64,000 nt of DNA from Symsagittifera roscoffensis (GCF_963678635.1 NC_087063.1:3322580-3386579), one strand, 5' to 3'; positions 17,966 to 29,334 are shown, numbered from the stretch's first letter. Translations and numbers: made by a program. The notes: a model not told the origin generated them from the letters alone.

Positions 17966-19220
17966 ATGAATGTAAGAAGTCTCATAAATCTCGAACGACG
18001 AATGAAGTTTGCAAATGCTATAGCAACATCAAACTATGACATAATATGTCTCTGCGAGACTTGGTTAAATGAAAACATTGCATCATCTGAACTAATGCTA
18101 AATGAATACAGTATTTATAGATCAGAACGACAAACAGCCAAAGATCAAAATTTGCATGGTGGAGTACTAATAGCAGTGAAACAAACACTTTCATCTAAAT
18201 TATTGCCAAATAAGCAACCTGAATGTTGTTTAACTTGCAGCATCCAAATAAACGATAAGCGAATTATTGTCTGCTGTTTTTACAATCCACCTTCGAGCAG
18301 CAAATATCGCTATTGTCTAGGCGATTTCGCACAAATATTAAATGAAATCGAGAAATCAAATCAATCAACTGCAACAATTATTTGCGGAGATGTAAATTTT
18401 CCAAATGCAAACTGGATTGACTATAGTAGCAAGGAAAATGAAGAAAACTCAATAATTGAACTAATCGAGCAACATCAGTTCGAGCAGGCAATAGATTTTC
18501 CAACTTGTGGAAAAAACACCCTAGACATTACATTATTCAAAAATTGTCACATTCATGCGACTCCTGACGAAAATTTCTCAAAAATTTACAATTGCTCCGA
18601 CCACAAAGCAATCAGCATTCTAATTGAATGTCCACACCATGAGGTAAAAGTCGCTATTGAAAACTTTCGAAGCTTCGGTAGCGTGGACTATAACGTAATC
18701 AAGAAATCAATACTAAGTGAGCCTTTCTCACCAGTATGTCACACAAACATCAACAGAATGTGCGAGGAACTTTACGACTATTTGGAAAATTTGGTAAACC
18801 AACATGTGCCTAGAAGAACGAGACGTCGCCAATCACTTCCGCCATGGGTTACGCCAAGTACCTCAAACCTCATGAACAAACTGCGAACACAAACTAGAAT
18901 ATACAAATTGAAACCTACAAGCTACCGCAGAAATCTCATTCTTTCTCTAAATAAAATGGTGGAAGAAGCAGTAGAGGAAGATAGAGTAAACTATCAGGAA
19001 AATTTGATGTCCACTCGTAACACACATTTAATTTTCAAACACTTTAAGAGTCTGAAAAAATCAGAAACTCTCCCAAAGACTATGATCAAGGACGAAATAG
19101 CTGTTACTAAAGCCAAAGAAAAAGTGAACTTTTTGAATGAATATTTTCACTCTGTCTTTTCGCCCAAATCAAGCTTCAACCTCAGTGATATGAAGTGCGA
19201 AAACACGATATTGAGTAACT
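17966..19220 (+). pseudogene. LINE ORF2, endonuclease half only (copy 1, truncated)
   Basis: The frame begins MNVRSL and shows APE-type endonuclease residues: CETWL (Glu), GDVNFPNANW (Asp/Asn) and CSDHKAIS (Asp-His near the end). It stops being LINE sequence at 19220, before any RT block. The open frame reads on into antisense gag sequence to 19,636 by chance, which would give a chimeric tail; I do not count that as LINE protein. Confidence 0.85.
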
Positions 19221-20459
19221 CTCCATCATCGCGTCTATCTTTGTGTCAAGAGTCCCAAGAGACTGCTCTTGCTGAATTCTTAACTTCTCCATGTCGTCTC
19301 TTAAACGTAACTCTCACTGTTCCGCCTCTCTTGTCATTCGCGACAAGTTCTTCGCCATATGCTCGTCCGTTCTTTCTTTCAAGCGTTTTTCGCTCCTGCC
19401 AACTTCTTGTCTATTGCGGTTTATTTCTTCCCGCAGACTTTCTCTTTCAATGTGAACTGCTCTTTCTAGTTCACTCATCCTTATTGACATCTGTTCATTT
19501 TGTTCTCCTAAACTGTCCACTATGTTGTTTAAGGCTTCTTCTAGTGCTGCCCCGTTTTTCACGAGTGGCGTTACTAGTGGCGGTGCAACCCTGTCGGTCC
19601 AAGGTAGCTTCGTGCTGGTCGAGATCCGGGCCTTGACTCTCTGCCTCGACATCTTTTCATTGTCTACCTCAGGATCCGCCAATGCGTTGCCCAGCTCTCT
19701 ATTTCTACTCTCCCCAGCTCGCAGCTCTGAGTTTGTCATAATCGCGAAGTCTCTTGACTGGCCCGGTGTGTTTGCCTCTTTGCTTATCGTTCTCACCACA
19801 CCAATTTTGTCCATGGTTCCAGTCTCTCTTCCGACGTATGCCTCATTCTCCTGGGTCGAACTATTGAGGCTGACTTGAGACCCAAAGTCCACTTGCTCTT
19901 CTTCGTCCTCCTCTTCCTGGGATTCACCTTTATTTCCTGCGCCTCCTCCCATGGTGAATGGAAAGATGTTTCCGAAGGTGTTCCTCATTCTCTCTGAGAA
20001 CGATGATGACGTTGTTTGTTTCTCAACTCCGCCTGCCATCATAGTGTTGTCTGTTGGAGATCTTCTAGTTGCCGCTATTTCAGTTGAGATGTCGGACAGT
20101 TCCGACATCTCTTCTCGATCCAATGTCCCGGAGAAGTAAGTGGCAAAATCATGGCCTTGTTCTACCGGAGTAGATTCACTTGCCAGCCTTCTGCCTCTCC
20201 TTTCCAGTCCATGTACTTCCTGGTTGTCGTTCATGGCATGGTCTGTGTTGACCTCCACTTCTAACAGTTCTTTACGCTCTTCTGAGGTCTTCTGACTTCT
20301 CGTTTCAACCATTCTGCCTGAAACCGTCTCCCCTTTGTCGGACCGGGATCGCTTGATCCAGACCACAAAAGGATCGGTCATCGTTTTTCTTTGCTTTTCA
20401 GGTATGAATTTTCTAGAGCTATTACCTCGTTTTAGTATCCTTGACTTGTCTAGATACAT
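19221..20459 (-). pseudogene. Duplicated 5' fragment of element A Gag
   Basis: This is the exact repeat of 11,670-12,908: the 381-residue coiled-coil frame (20459-19314), the same TGA, and the first codons of the gag-protease frame, ending abruptly at the junction with LINE ORF2 at 19220/19221. It lacks capsid, knuckles, protease and Pol, so it is a fragment. Confidence 0.9.
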
Positions 20460-23400
20460 TCTCTATTTGTCACTTCTTAATGCCTATACACTTAACTCGA
20501 TTGCTAGTGACCTTATAGTTTTATTAACAAAAATAATGACACAACACAATAAATTTCACAAGATTCTATTAAATAGTTACCACGAATCCCTGTATGTTAT
20601 CAGAGTACAGTTTGTATAAAAATTATTCCCACTAACCGATTATCGGTCGTAAGATTTGAAAACTAGCACAATATGATGTTATCAGTTAATCTAAAAGATA
20701 GTGTACTCACTACCCAATCAAGCACAGTTTATGTAGACTTAAAATCAAGAACAAAAATATATATATATAATGACAGAGTATGAATGTCTCTATAAAAAAA
20801 CGTATGTGTTTTGTACTTTTAGTCGGTCACAGTACAATAGTCGAACTTGTCTTTTAAAGAAAAAGCTTTCCCCGCTCGGTGCTGCACCAAACAGACAAAA
20901 CTTTGAAGGCAGTAATTTTCTCAAGTGGGCGTCTATTGCACCCACCGAGTACTGTGTTACCTATCTGCATTCGGACTGCCCGAGCTAGACCTACTAAAAT
21001 CCTCAGGGCAGTCATTTTTCACAAAAACGTATTATGTTACAATCCACACCAATGAATCACGCTCTTTTTAATATAGACTTAGTGTCGCGAATATCCGAGT
21101 TCGGACCTGTTTTGTTTTGGTCTGGTTCTTATTGAGAGGCAAGTTACCAGTGCAGTCACTGATTCCTAGCCTGTGTGCTAATAACCTAATACCTCTCACT
21201 TTAGTCTTTCTTTCGCCTACCTAAATCCCCTCCGGATTGGCACAAATAGGACCCTTCCGGACTAACAAAATCTAGACCCTTCCGGATTGGGACCCCTCTG
21301 AGTTAGTTAATATAAGACCCCTCATGATTTGGACCCCTCCGAATTAGCAACTATAAGACCCCTCCGGATTCGGACCCCTCCTTATTTGGAAAATTTTTTT
21401 TGACCCCTCCGGATTGGGAGCCCTCCGGTTTTGTAAAAGTAGCTTTTCGGAGATTTCCTTTTTTCAACCTATACCCCTCCGGATACGTTCTCCGATGCTA
21501 TTATGCTGTTTGAATTAACTGGGAAGGGTATATGATCCTTTCCTAGACCCCTCCGGATTGAAGTTAAGTCTCTTATTTGACAATTCACACTAACGGTGAA
21601 GGGTCTTATCGCTCGCCTAACTTCGGCTCGATTAGGGTTTTGCTGTGCCTTTAGCCTTCCCTTTTCGTCTAGCACAGCCTAAAAATACTTTATTCAACCG
21701 CTATTACCTTTTGGTAGGGGTATAAGGGCTTTTCTAAAAGAAATTTATAAAACGTGAAGGGTCTACCCTCCCAAATTGGTGAATTTGCTAAAAACAACCT
21801 CAAAAAATTTTCACGCTTACTTTTTCGAAAAACTTTTGTCCCTATCAGTAAGTCCAGCTAATTTCTGATCTATTGGTACCAAGATCAACTGGATCTGTTC
21901 AGTCGTCGAAAAGTTATTAGCCAAAACGTCTTTTTTCTTAAAGTCAAGAAATTTCTCTATTATAGGTTCCGCCTAACTTTTTCCACAAACCTGGTCCTTT
22001 TGACCTAAAATTTATTGATCCGAGCTCAGAAGACCTATACTCTTCTAGTTCAATGCAAAAAACCCGATCTAAAACGCTTTAGTTGAAAAAATTTTAGAAA
22101 AACTATACTACCTGTACCCCTCCGGATTGATGAATCCACCAAATCAAACACGTTAATCTCGATTTCTCTGTAACCCGGAACGCTTTCTGGTAGCGGGTTT
22201 TAAAACTTGTAGATTCACTAGTGGACGTTGTCGGAACAACTATTTTTACTGTTGTAGTTCAAAAATTTCAAAAAATTTTCTGAATTTATAGTGTTTCGTT
22301 TTCTCAAAAATCACGAAATTTCGGTTTTCAGTACCAAAATAGTTCCAACCACTTTCGAACTAAACTTAACCGGTTCTATCTATTATGGTAGTGCAGTTAC
22401 GATGTAACAAACTACCTTAGCGCTTTTTTCCGTTTCATAAAATATCGCGACTTGTGGGGGGATCAAAATATCGCTATTTTGACCCTAAAAACCGGTCTAC
22501 TTTCTGTGTTTTTCACTGAAAAACGGTATAAGAGTATTAATATAGGCTATAATAGTAAAAATATTAGTAATACTATACCCCTCCGGGTTTGTTTAATATC
22601 CGAATTAAGGTGGTTAACTCGGATATTCGCAGTTCGGTGAAGGGTCACTACAGTGCAGCACTGTCGAGCCCCCCACAGATTACTATCTTACTTTTTGTAC
22701 CAAAAGGGATACAAAACTTGTTAACGATACCCAACAGTCGATTGTTGTTGCCGTCGAGCGCCTTCTTGTTGCTCCTTGTACTGCTTGCCGGATCAGTCTT
22801 CTCCCAAGACCCTTCCGAATTGAGCGCAAATCAGCTGACCCTTCCGGATTGAGCGCAATTTATCATTAACGTGCTTAAATGCTCAAATAACCCTACAGTA
22901 CAAGCCTCACAAACAGGCTACAAAATTGATCGTAACGATCCTGACTGATATAATTGCCTGTAACAACAATATATCTATCAACAACAAAGGGGGGTCGGAT
23001 CACATCTTGTCTGGGGAGATGATTTCTACTGATTTTTTTAAACTTTTTTTACTGTTTTTGGTTTTTCGGTTATTTTTTATGTTTTTTGTTTTTCTTGGGT
23101 ACTATACTACTTTTCGTTTGGTTTTATATATATCTTTAAGTGTTTTTGGTCACAAACCTCTCAGGGAACGAGGGAATGGCCGATCCCCCCACCCTTCCTG
23201 ATTCGTGAATTTTCGGTCTTAACTAAGTTAAAAAGCTATTCACGGTAATCCGGAAGGCTTCCGCGTTCCGAACTACCCTTCCGCCCCGGCGGTTTAGGCC
23301 TATTAAGGGCGTTAATGTGAGCATCCGCTCGGCGCGGAGTGCTCGTTAACGGTTCTGCCGGTCATGATGTTAAAAAAGAAGCCCACCCAGGAGCGCCATA

Positions 23401-23774
23401 AAAACATGTATGTAACATTCGCCCGGAAGATACATATCGACGGAAAATAAAACTAAGTCCTAAGACGACTGGCTAACGTCTAAACAGAGCTTTATACGCT
23501 TTTCAGTAGATAAAACGAGCTCAGTAGATAAAAATCATCATCTCCATCGAAGATGGATCAACCCTTTCCCCCAACTCCTAGCTTCTCATCCTTATCAAAA
23601 TGGATCCAGTTGTTAATTAAATTCAAATCAGGACATGACAAGAAGCTAAAAGTTTATATAAATGAATAAAAGTTTCAGTTCCGAAACCCTTCCGAAAGCC
23701 TAATTGTTGTGATAAACTTATTAAATAGTTTCAGGTTAAATGATTTGCGGGGTAGCCGTGGTGACCCCTTTTTC
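20460..23774. repeat. CCCCTCCGGATT motif region, copy 2
   Basis: This repeats the motif-array region of copy 1, including the dense cluster at 21,227-21,433. No gene is supported. Only run-length or A/T differences in homopolymer stretches were seen against copy 1. Confidence 0.6.
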
Positions 23775-24371
23775 ATGGTTGTGATTATTGGAGCGAGCTC
23801 ATTACATCTGGCACTTGAAGATTGGGCATCAGTAGGAGGAAACGAGGAACTGCAAGAAGACGTCATCCATTACAAGGGAGTAACGTTTCATCCCAAATCG
23901 AAATCGAATAAAATCGTACGAAACATCTTGAGAGACGAAATTAACAGAAACGAGTCTGTAATTATCTGGCACGACGTAATAAACAATTCGATTTCAAAAC
24001 ATCCATTCAATCCAAGGACTCCCCTTACTGCCAATCAACTAGTATCAGAAATCAAACCCCTAATCAATTCGCATCCTCGAATTGAAGGCCTTGTCTATTG
24101 TCAGAGAGACGGTGCACCCTATATTCTTGAAGATCTAAAGAAACTTCCGATACCAGTTGTTCAAGTTACAACAGACATAATTTCGAATTCGAAACAGCAG
24201 GACAAAGATCTACTCGAAGGATACAGAGAACTGCATCAGGAAACCGCACTTGAAATCAAAACTTTAGCTATAATACGAAACAACAATAGCAACTTGAGTG
24301 ATATCATAAAGAAGAAAAAGAAACCGTCAAAAAAACAACGAGAAGCACGAAGGAAACGAGAACAGAAATAA
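23775..24371 (+). CDS. LINE upstream ORF of unknown function (copy 2)
   Basis: Identical to the copy at 16,222: 198 residues, hydrophobic start, WHDVINN segment, and a Lys/Arg-rich C-terminus (KKKKKPSKKQREARRKR). The basic tail suggests nucleic-acid binding or nuclear localisation, which is inference. It is separated from ORF1 by the 54-bp array, so it would need its own promoter or reinitiation. Confidence 0.55.
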   Translation: MVVIIGASSLHLALEDWASVGGNEELQEDVIHYKGVTFHPKSKSNKIVRNILRDEINRNESVIIWHDVINNSISKHPFNPRTPLTANQLVSEIKPLINSHPRIEGLVYCQRDGAPYILEDLKKLPIPVVQVTTDIISNSKQQDKDLLEGYRELHQETALEIKTLAIIRNNNSNLSDIIKKKKKPSKKQREARRKREQK

Positions 24372-24381
24372 ATTGTGAGTT

Positions 24382-24542
24382 TAAATTTCAATTTGTGACG
24401 GGACTGGGCTTAATTGTCCAGGCTTGGATCAAATTTAAATTTCAATTCGTGACGGGACTGGGCTTAATTGTCCAGGCTTGGATCAAATTTAAATTTCAAT
24501 TCGTGACGGGACTGGGCTTAATTGTCCAGGCTTGGATCAAAT
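24382..24542 (+). repeat. Three 54-bp tandem repeats before LINE ORF1 (copy 2)
   Basis: Same array as at 16,829 with a 54-bp period. Because copy 2 is the complete LINE, this array is the one to consider as a possible internal promoter. Confidence 0.9.
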
Positions 24543-24594
24543 TGTAAATAAATTTTCTCTATACCATTTTCTCCTTCTCTCTGTATCCGCCAAT

Positions 24595-25494
24595 ATGACT
24601 AAAAATTGCAAAACGTGTAAAAAACCCATAAATGCCAGGGACATATGTTTCAGTTGTGTATCATGCAATGCTCAAATGCATCGTGAGAGCACCTGCACTG
24701 GTCTTACTAACACCGCCATCAATGGCATAAAAGACTTGGGTTTAAACGCAATGCTTCTATGCGACACATGTGTAACTAATAACGAAAGAGATAACTTCAT
24801 AAAGTGTAGGACCATGATGCAAATGAACAAGAAAATTGAAAAAGAGAGTGAGGGAATACAAGCACGTCTTGAAAATATGGAAAAAAGGCTGACGGCATTG
24901 GTTGATGAAAAAGTCGAAAACGCTACAAAAACCACATGCGAAAAACTGGAAAAAAGCTATGCAGATGTACTCAGTGTGAAACCTGTTAAAGATGTGAAGG
25001 CTCAACCAGGAGCTGGAAAAGAAGTAAAACAAAAAATACATCATAATATCAATAAAAGCTTGCGTATACAGGGGATCAGAGAAAATCCCGAGAAATCAAA
25101 AGGCGAAAATTTTGTCCCCACAACCGAAAAAGTACATGAGGTACTAAAAAAGTTAGGAGTTAAACCACAAATTGAAGAAATAAAAAGGCTAGGGAAATTC
25201 AGCAAAGAGCGCATCAAGTCAAGAACCTTATTAATAACTCTGTCAACGGAACATGAAGCACGATTGGTGCTGGCAAAGAGCTTCGAAAAAAGAGATGAGC
25301 TGCGAGATGAGGAAATTTACCTTCTGCCAGCATTATCGAAAGAAGATGCGAGGAAGGAAAACCTATGCTTAAAAAGACGAAGAGAACTTCTAGACGAAGG
25401 AGTCCCAAAGGAGAAAATCAAAATCAGGAATTTCGAGCTGTTCAATGATGGGAAAAAAGAGACGATAGAAGCAGAACAAGCAGATGATGCTTGA
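24595..25494 (+). CDS. LINE ORF1 protein: zinc finger, coiled coil, RRM-like (copy 2)
   Basis: 299 residues, the same protein as in copy 1: Cys/His finger at residues 5-60, coiled coil about 75-125, RRM-like region about 150-230. I chose ATG 24595 because the frame upstream lies in the 54-bp repeats and has no ATG. It is expected to form ribonucleoprotein particles with LINE RNA. It ends 24 bp before ORF2, consistent with coupled translation. Confidence 0.78.
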   Translation: MTKNCKTCKKPINARDICFSCVSCNAQMHRESTCTGLTNTAINGIKDLGLNAMLLCDTCVTNNERDNFIKCRTMMQMNKKIEKESEGIQARLENMEKRLTALVDEKVENATKTTCEKLEKSYADVLSVKPVKDVKAQPGAGKEVKQKIHHNINKSLRIQGIRENPEKSKGENFVPTTEKVHEVLKKLGVKPQIEEIKRLGKFSKERIKSRTLLITLSTEHEARLVLAKSFEKRDELRDEEIYLLPALSKEDARKENLCLKRRRELLDEGVPKEKIKIRNFELFNDGKKETIEAEQADDA

Positions 25495-25518
25495 CTAGGC
25501 TTTCTCAACATCCTGCAA

Positions 25519-28335
25519 ATGAATGTAAGAAGTCTCATAAATCTCGAACGACGAATGAAGTTTGCAAATGCTATAGCAACATCAAACTATGACATAATAT
25601 GTCTCTGCGAGACTTGGTTAAATGAAAACATTGCATCATCTGAACTAATGCTAAATGAATACAGTATTTATAGATCAGAACGACAAACAGCCAAAGATCA
25701 AAATTTGCATGGTGGAGTACTAATAGCAGTGAAACAAACACTTTCATCTAAATTATTGCCAAATAAGCAACCTGAATGTTGTTTAACTTGCAGCATCCAA
25801 ATAAACGATAAGCGAATTATTGTCTGCTGTTTTTACAATCCACCTTCGAGCAGCAAATATCGCTATTGTCTAGGCGACTTCGCACAAATATTAAATGAAA
25901 TCGAGAAATCAAATCAATCAACTGCAACAATTATTTGCGGAGATGTAAATTTTCCAAATGCAAACTGGATTGACTATAGTAGCAAGGAAAATGAAGAAAA
26001 CTCAATAATTGAACTAATCGAGCAACATCAGTTCGAGCAGGCAATAGATTTTCCAACTTGTGGAAAAAACACCCTAGACATTACATTATTCAAAAATTGT
26101 CACATTCATGCGACTCCTGACGAAAATTTCTCAAAAATTTACAATTGCTCCGACCACAAAGCAATCAGCATTCTAATTGAATGTCCACACCATGAGGTAA
26201 AAGTCGCTATTGAAAACTTTCGAAGCTTCGGTAGCGTGGACTATAACGTAATCAAGAAATCAATACTAAGTGAGCCTTTCTCACCAGTATGTCACACAAA
26301 CATCAACAGAATGTGCGAGGAACTTTACGACTATTTGGAAAATTTGGTAAACCAACATGTGCCTAGAAGAACGAGACGTCGCCAATCACTTCCGCCATGG
26401 GTTACGCCAAGTACCTCAAACCTCATGAACAAACTGCGAACACAAACTAGAATATACAAATTGAAACCTACAAGCTACCGCAGAAATCTCATTCTTTCTC
26501 TAAATAAAATGGTGGAAGAAGCAGTAGAGGAAGATAGAGTAAACTATCAGGAAAATTTGATGTCCACTCGTAACACACATTTAATTTTCAAACACTTTAA
26601 GAGTCTGAAAAAATCAGAAACTCTCCCAAAGACTATGATCAAGGACGAAATAGCTGTTACTAAAGCCAAAGAAAAAGTGAACTTTTTGAATGAATATTTT
26701 CACTCTGTCTTTTCGCCCAAATCAAGCTTCAACCTCAGTGATATGAAGTGCGAAAACACGATATTGAGTAACTTCAGTATCTCAAAAACATATTTGAACC
26801 AAATTATAACAGAGCTGGACATAACAAAATCGCGGGGCCCAGATGGATTCCCACCAATTTTCTTCCAGCGAACGGCCAGAGAAATGACCACAGTTTTGCA
26901 TTGCGTTTTTAAAAACATCAAGAGGGTAAGGAAAATACCAGATAAATGGAAAGTTGCGGCTGTGTCGCCTATTTACAAGAAAGGTGACAAACGACTAATG
27001 GAAAACTACCGGCCGGTGTCACTCCTAAATATCATGAGTAAACTCCTAGAAAAATGCATGTATCCAGCGTTGTATGACCATTTCATTAAATTTCTCACAA
27101 GAAGTCAGCACGGTTTTGTTAAAAACCGTTCAGTTGTTACAAACATGTTATCTTTCTTGAAAGAAATCTACGAAGCTATTGACAAGAACGCTGAAAAACA
27201 TGTGATCGCATTCTATACCGACTTCTCTAAGGCATTCGACAAAGTCCCACATTATGAACTACTAAAGAAAATGAGCAACATTGGAGTTGGAGGCAGTTTC
27301 CTTGAAATAATCGCAGACTATCTCAGCAACAGGAAACAATTTGTTCGTGCCGACAATTTCTCAACAGAAACTTTAGAAATTACAAGTGGCGTACCACAAG
27401 GATCGTTGATTGGTCCATTATTTTTCTGTATCTTCATAAATGATCTTCCTGAAGTATTGAAATTTAGTGACCCATTTATCTTTGCAGACGACCTAAAATT
27501 ACTAACAGTGAATGTAGACACAAAGGACATCCAGCAGGACCTAAAAAGCGTTGAAAACTGGGTAGACAAAAACAAGATGAGTCTGGCACTGGACAAATGT
27601 TTTAAAGTCGAATTTAGAGGAAATCAACACGAATTCATTCTTCGTGAAACAGCAGTGGAAAGCTCGAATGTGATAAAGGATCTAGGAATACATGTGTCCA
27701 AACATTTAACATGGACAACCCATATTGACTCAAGAATGTCGAAAGCGAATAAAACGTTCTATTGCATCCGCAGAAACTTAGAATTCAAAGTCAAAATGCG
27801 CATAAAACTTGGTCTGTACAAATCCTTAATACTTCCTGTTCTAACGTATGGTCTAATTATTTGCAATATCTCGAGAAGCGACTTAGGGAGATTAGAAAGG
27901 TTCCAAAAGAAAGTCTTAAAATGGATCACGGGAAACGATTCTGACTATACAGAGCAGCTGAGATTGTTAAACATCCTGCCTCTTGCGTTGTTTCTCCAGC
28001 TGAACGAGTTACTGATGATGGCGAAATTCATGCATGAAGAAAACGATCACATTAAGCTCCCAGCAAAAATTGAAAATCCAGGAAGAACGAAAGAAATGTT
28101 CAACCTAAACAAGACCAGAACTGAAAAAGCTAGAGGAGAGTTTACATTCAGGACGTGCCGTCTAATAAACCGACAAAATCAGAAAATTGAATTTCGAGAA
28201 ATGCGAGGCTTAAAGCGAAGATTGATACAGACGATGTGGAAGTTTTTCGACGATCAATTCTCAGAACAAAACAAGTGCACATGGGTCCTCTTCTGTGACT
28301 GCAACATGTGCCGAAATAACTGGACAAAATTTTGA
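25519..28335 (+). CDS. LINE ORF2: APE endonuclease and reverse transcriptase
   Basis: 938 residues. Endonuclease at about 1-235, with MNVRSL, CETWLNE, GDVNFPNANW and CSDHKAIS. RT at about 430-700, with RGPDGFPPIFF, WKVAAVSPIYKKGD, ENYRPVSLLN, YTDFSKAFDKVPH (first Asp), SGVPQGSLIGPLFF and FADDLKLL (catalytic pair near residue 656). There is no RNase H. The protein nicks the target and primes cDNA synthesis from it. Length, motifs and frame are intact. A Cys-rich C-terminus (CTWVLFCDCNMC) is present. Confidence 0.95.
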   Translation: MNVRSLINLERRMKFANAIATSNYDIICLCETWLNENIASSELMLNEYSIYRSERQTAKDQNLHGGVLIAVKQTLSSKLLPNKQPECCLTCSIQINDKRIIVCCFYNPPSSSKYRYCLGDFAQILNEIEKSNQSTATIICGDVNFPNANWIDYSSKENEENSIIELIEQHQFEQAIDFPTCGKNTLDITLFKNCHIHATPDENFSKIYNCSDHKAISILIECPHHEVKVAIENFRSFGSVDYNVIKKSILSEPFSPVCHTNINRMCEELYDYLENLVNQHVPRRTRRRQSLPPWVTPSTSNLMNKLRTQTRIYKLKPTSYRRNLILSLNKMVEEAVEEDRVNYQENLMSTRNTHLIFKHFKSLKKSETLPKTMIKDEIAVTKAKEKVNFLNEYFHSVFSPKSSFNLSDMKCENTILSNFSISKTYLNQIITELDITKSRGPDGFPPIFFQRTAREMTTVLHCVFKNIKRVRKIPDKWKVAAVSPIYKKGDKRLMENYRPVSLLNIMSKLLEKCMYPALYDHFIKFLTRSQHGFVKNRSVVTNMLSFLKEIYEAIDKNAEKHVIAFYTDFSKAFDKVPHYELLKKMSNIGVGGSFLEIIADYLSNRKQFVRADNFSTETLEITSGVPQGSLIGPLFFCIFINDLPEVLKFSDPFIFADDLKLLTVNVDTKDIQQDLKSVENWVDKNKMSLALDKCFKVEFRGNQHEFILRETAVESSNVIKDLGIHVSKHLTWTTHIDSRMSKANKTFYCIRRNLEFKVKMRIKLGLYKSLILPVLTYGLIICNISRSDLGRLERFQKKVLKWITGNDSDYTEQLRLLNILPLALFLQLNELLMMAKFMHEENDHIKLPAKIENPGRTKEMFNLNKTRTEKARGEFTFRTCRLINRQNQKIEFREMRGLKRRLIQTMWKFFDDQFSEQNKCTWVLFCDCNMCRNNWTKF

Positions 28336-28380
28336 GAACTTTGGGGATATCATCCCATCAGTATCCTACTGAAAATTCAC

Positions 28381-28404
28381 AACAACAACAACAACAACAA
28401 CAAC
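28381..28404 (+). repeat. (AAC)8 LINE 3' tail
   Basis: Eight perfect AAC units 45 bp after the ORF2 stop mark the LINE 3' end. Immediately after, TTCCGGATTCTTGAATCC resumes the CCGGATT-type flanking sequence. Confidence 0.8.
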
Positions 28405-28917
28405 TTCCGGATTCTTGAATCCACTGAATCAAGCTCGTTAATCTTTACTTCTTCGTAATCCGGAAGGCTATCTTCCACCCTTCACCGTTGTCTGCAACGG
28501 CCTTGCAACTATTGTAGCGACACAATAGTTGCAACTCGGAACGTCCTTCTGTTTTTCTCTGTTGTTTTTCAATCACAATCTTCGTTGTTTTCGTCAGTGC
28601 GACTATCGTTATTCTGTCGCTTTTCAGCTTTTCTGCCAAAATGGCCGTTTCTGACGTTTCTCAGAAATGTTACGTAATCACTTCGAAAATTTAAAATTTA
28701 GCAATTTCCGAATCCTTCAACCTTCACGTTTTGTTCAATCGTTCGAACAACGTTCTTAATCCTTCAAAATCACCAACTCGGAAGGCTCGCTGCTAAAAAT
28801 TCGAAATCTGCAGAGATTGCATTTTGTCCATTCTGGTCGAATGTCACACCGTTGAGTCCAAGATCCGTGACACTCTGATGCCTAGTTAACATCGTGGCTC
28901 CTAGTTTGCACTTCTTG
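28405..28917. repeat. Flanking sequence related to the CCGGATT motif region
   Basis: No gene is seen. The segment 28,406-28,470 is recognisably similar to 14,570-14,632: both run from CCGGATT through TGAATCCAC and GTTAATCT to a CCGGAA(G/C)GCT end. A hairpin with CAACTATTGT arms lies at about 28,507-28,533. More CCGAATCC and CGGAAGGCTC motifs occur to 28,790. The LINE therefore appears to lie inside a larger block of this repeat. Confidence 0.55.
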
Positions 28918-29334
28918 GTTACGTAGCAGTATTTAGAAAACTGCATTTTCCTACTCGTCAGTAAGCAGACAAACACTGTATTAACTAATCAGAATCGAGA
29001 TGAGAAAGCTAACTTTCGGAATAAATATTTATTTTTTAAAATTCTTCCATGTCTCGATTCTGATTGGTTAATACAGTATTTGTCTGCTTATTGACGAGTA
29101 GGAATACGCGGTTGCCTAAATACAGACCGCACTCCGCTCTTCGACCCCTTTGGACTGAGATCACGTCTCCTGCGTAATGCATGGTTCTTTCTCCCTGCAG
29201 TTTGCGAAGTGAACTTTAGCTGCAGCTGATGACATAATTGTGACTGTTCTTCATGCCATTCAAGGTCTTTACTTCACCGTGCTTGTTTTTAGAAGTGACC
29301 CCCAGCTTGTATATTTATATATAAGTTGTTAATT

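Larger units (their letters stand above)
11670..19220. repeat. Tandem duplication, copy 1 (7.55 kb)
   Basis: The sequence from 11670 reappears at 19221, and the LINE sequence ending at 19220 continues uninterrupted only at 26773/26774. By eye, differences between copies are a 2-bp longer TA run in copy 2 (near 13,208), A/T changes in runs near 13,838 and 14,536, and T versus C at 18,325. Identity is therefore over 99.9 percent. The junction joins LINE ORF2 to gag with only a few bases of shared sequence (CTC). Confidence 0.93.
16222..19220 (+). mobile_element. CR1/Jockey-like LINE, copy 1, truncated by the duplication junction
   Basis: The first copy carries the upstream ORF (16222-16818), the 54-bp repeats, ORF1 (17042-17941) and the endonuclease half of ORF2 (17966-19220). 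It is cut at 19220 where the tandem duplication restarts. All three frames are intact up to the cut. The 5' boundary of the LINE is not visible; the last CCGGATT-like motif is at about 16,130. Confidence 0.85.
19221..26773. repeat. Tandem duplication, copy 2 (7.55 kb)
   Basis: This is the second unit, offset by 7,551 bp at its left end and 7,553 bp after the TA-run difference. It carries a gag fragment, the CCGGATT-motif region, and LINE ORFs. Beyond 26,773 the LINE goes on to its 3' end, so copy 2 preserves the right junction and copy 1 preserves the left one. It may be a recent duplication or an assembly artefact. Confidence 0.93.
23775..28404 (+). mobile_element. CR1/Jockey-like LINE, copy 2, complete to its 3' tail
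   Basis: This copy has intact ORFs (23775-24371, 24595-25494, 25519-28335), the three 54-bp repeats and a 45-bp 3' UTR ending in eight AAC units. APE endonuclease plus an RT without RNase H fits the CR1/Jockey group. No disabling mutation was seen, so it may have been recently mobile. A short microsatellite tail, not poly(A), is usual for CR1-like elements. The 5' end and target duplication could not be fixed. Confidence 0.9.

Noticed and set aside
19221-19636. C-terminal tail of the first LINE ORF2 as a new fusion protein
   Set aside because: The tail is read antisense through duplicated gag DNA. It is open by chance and created by the duplication junction.
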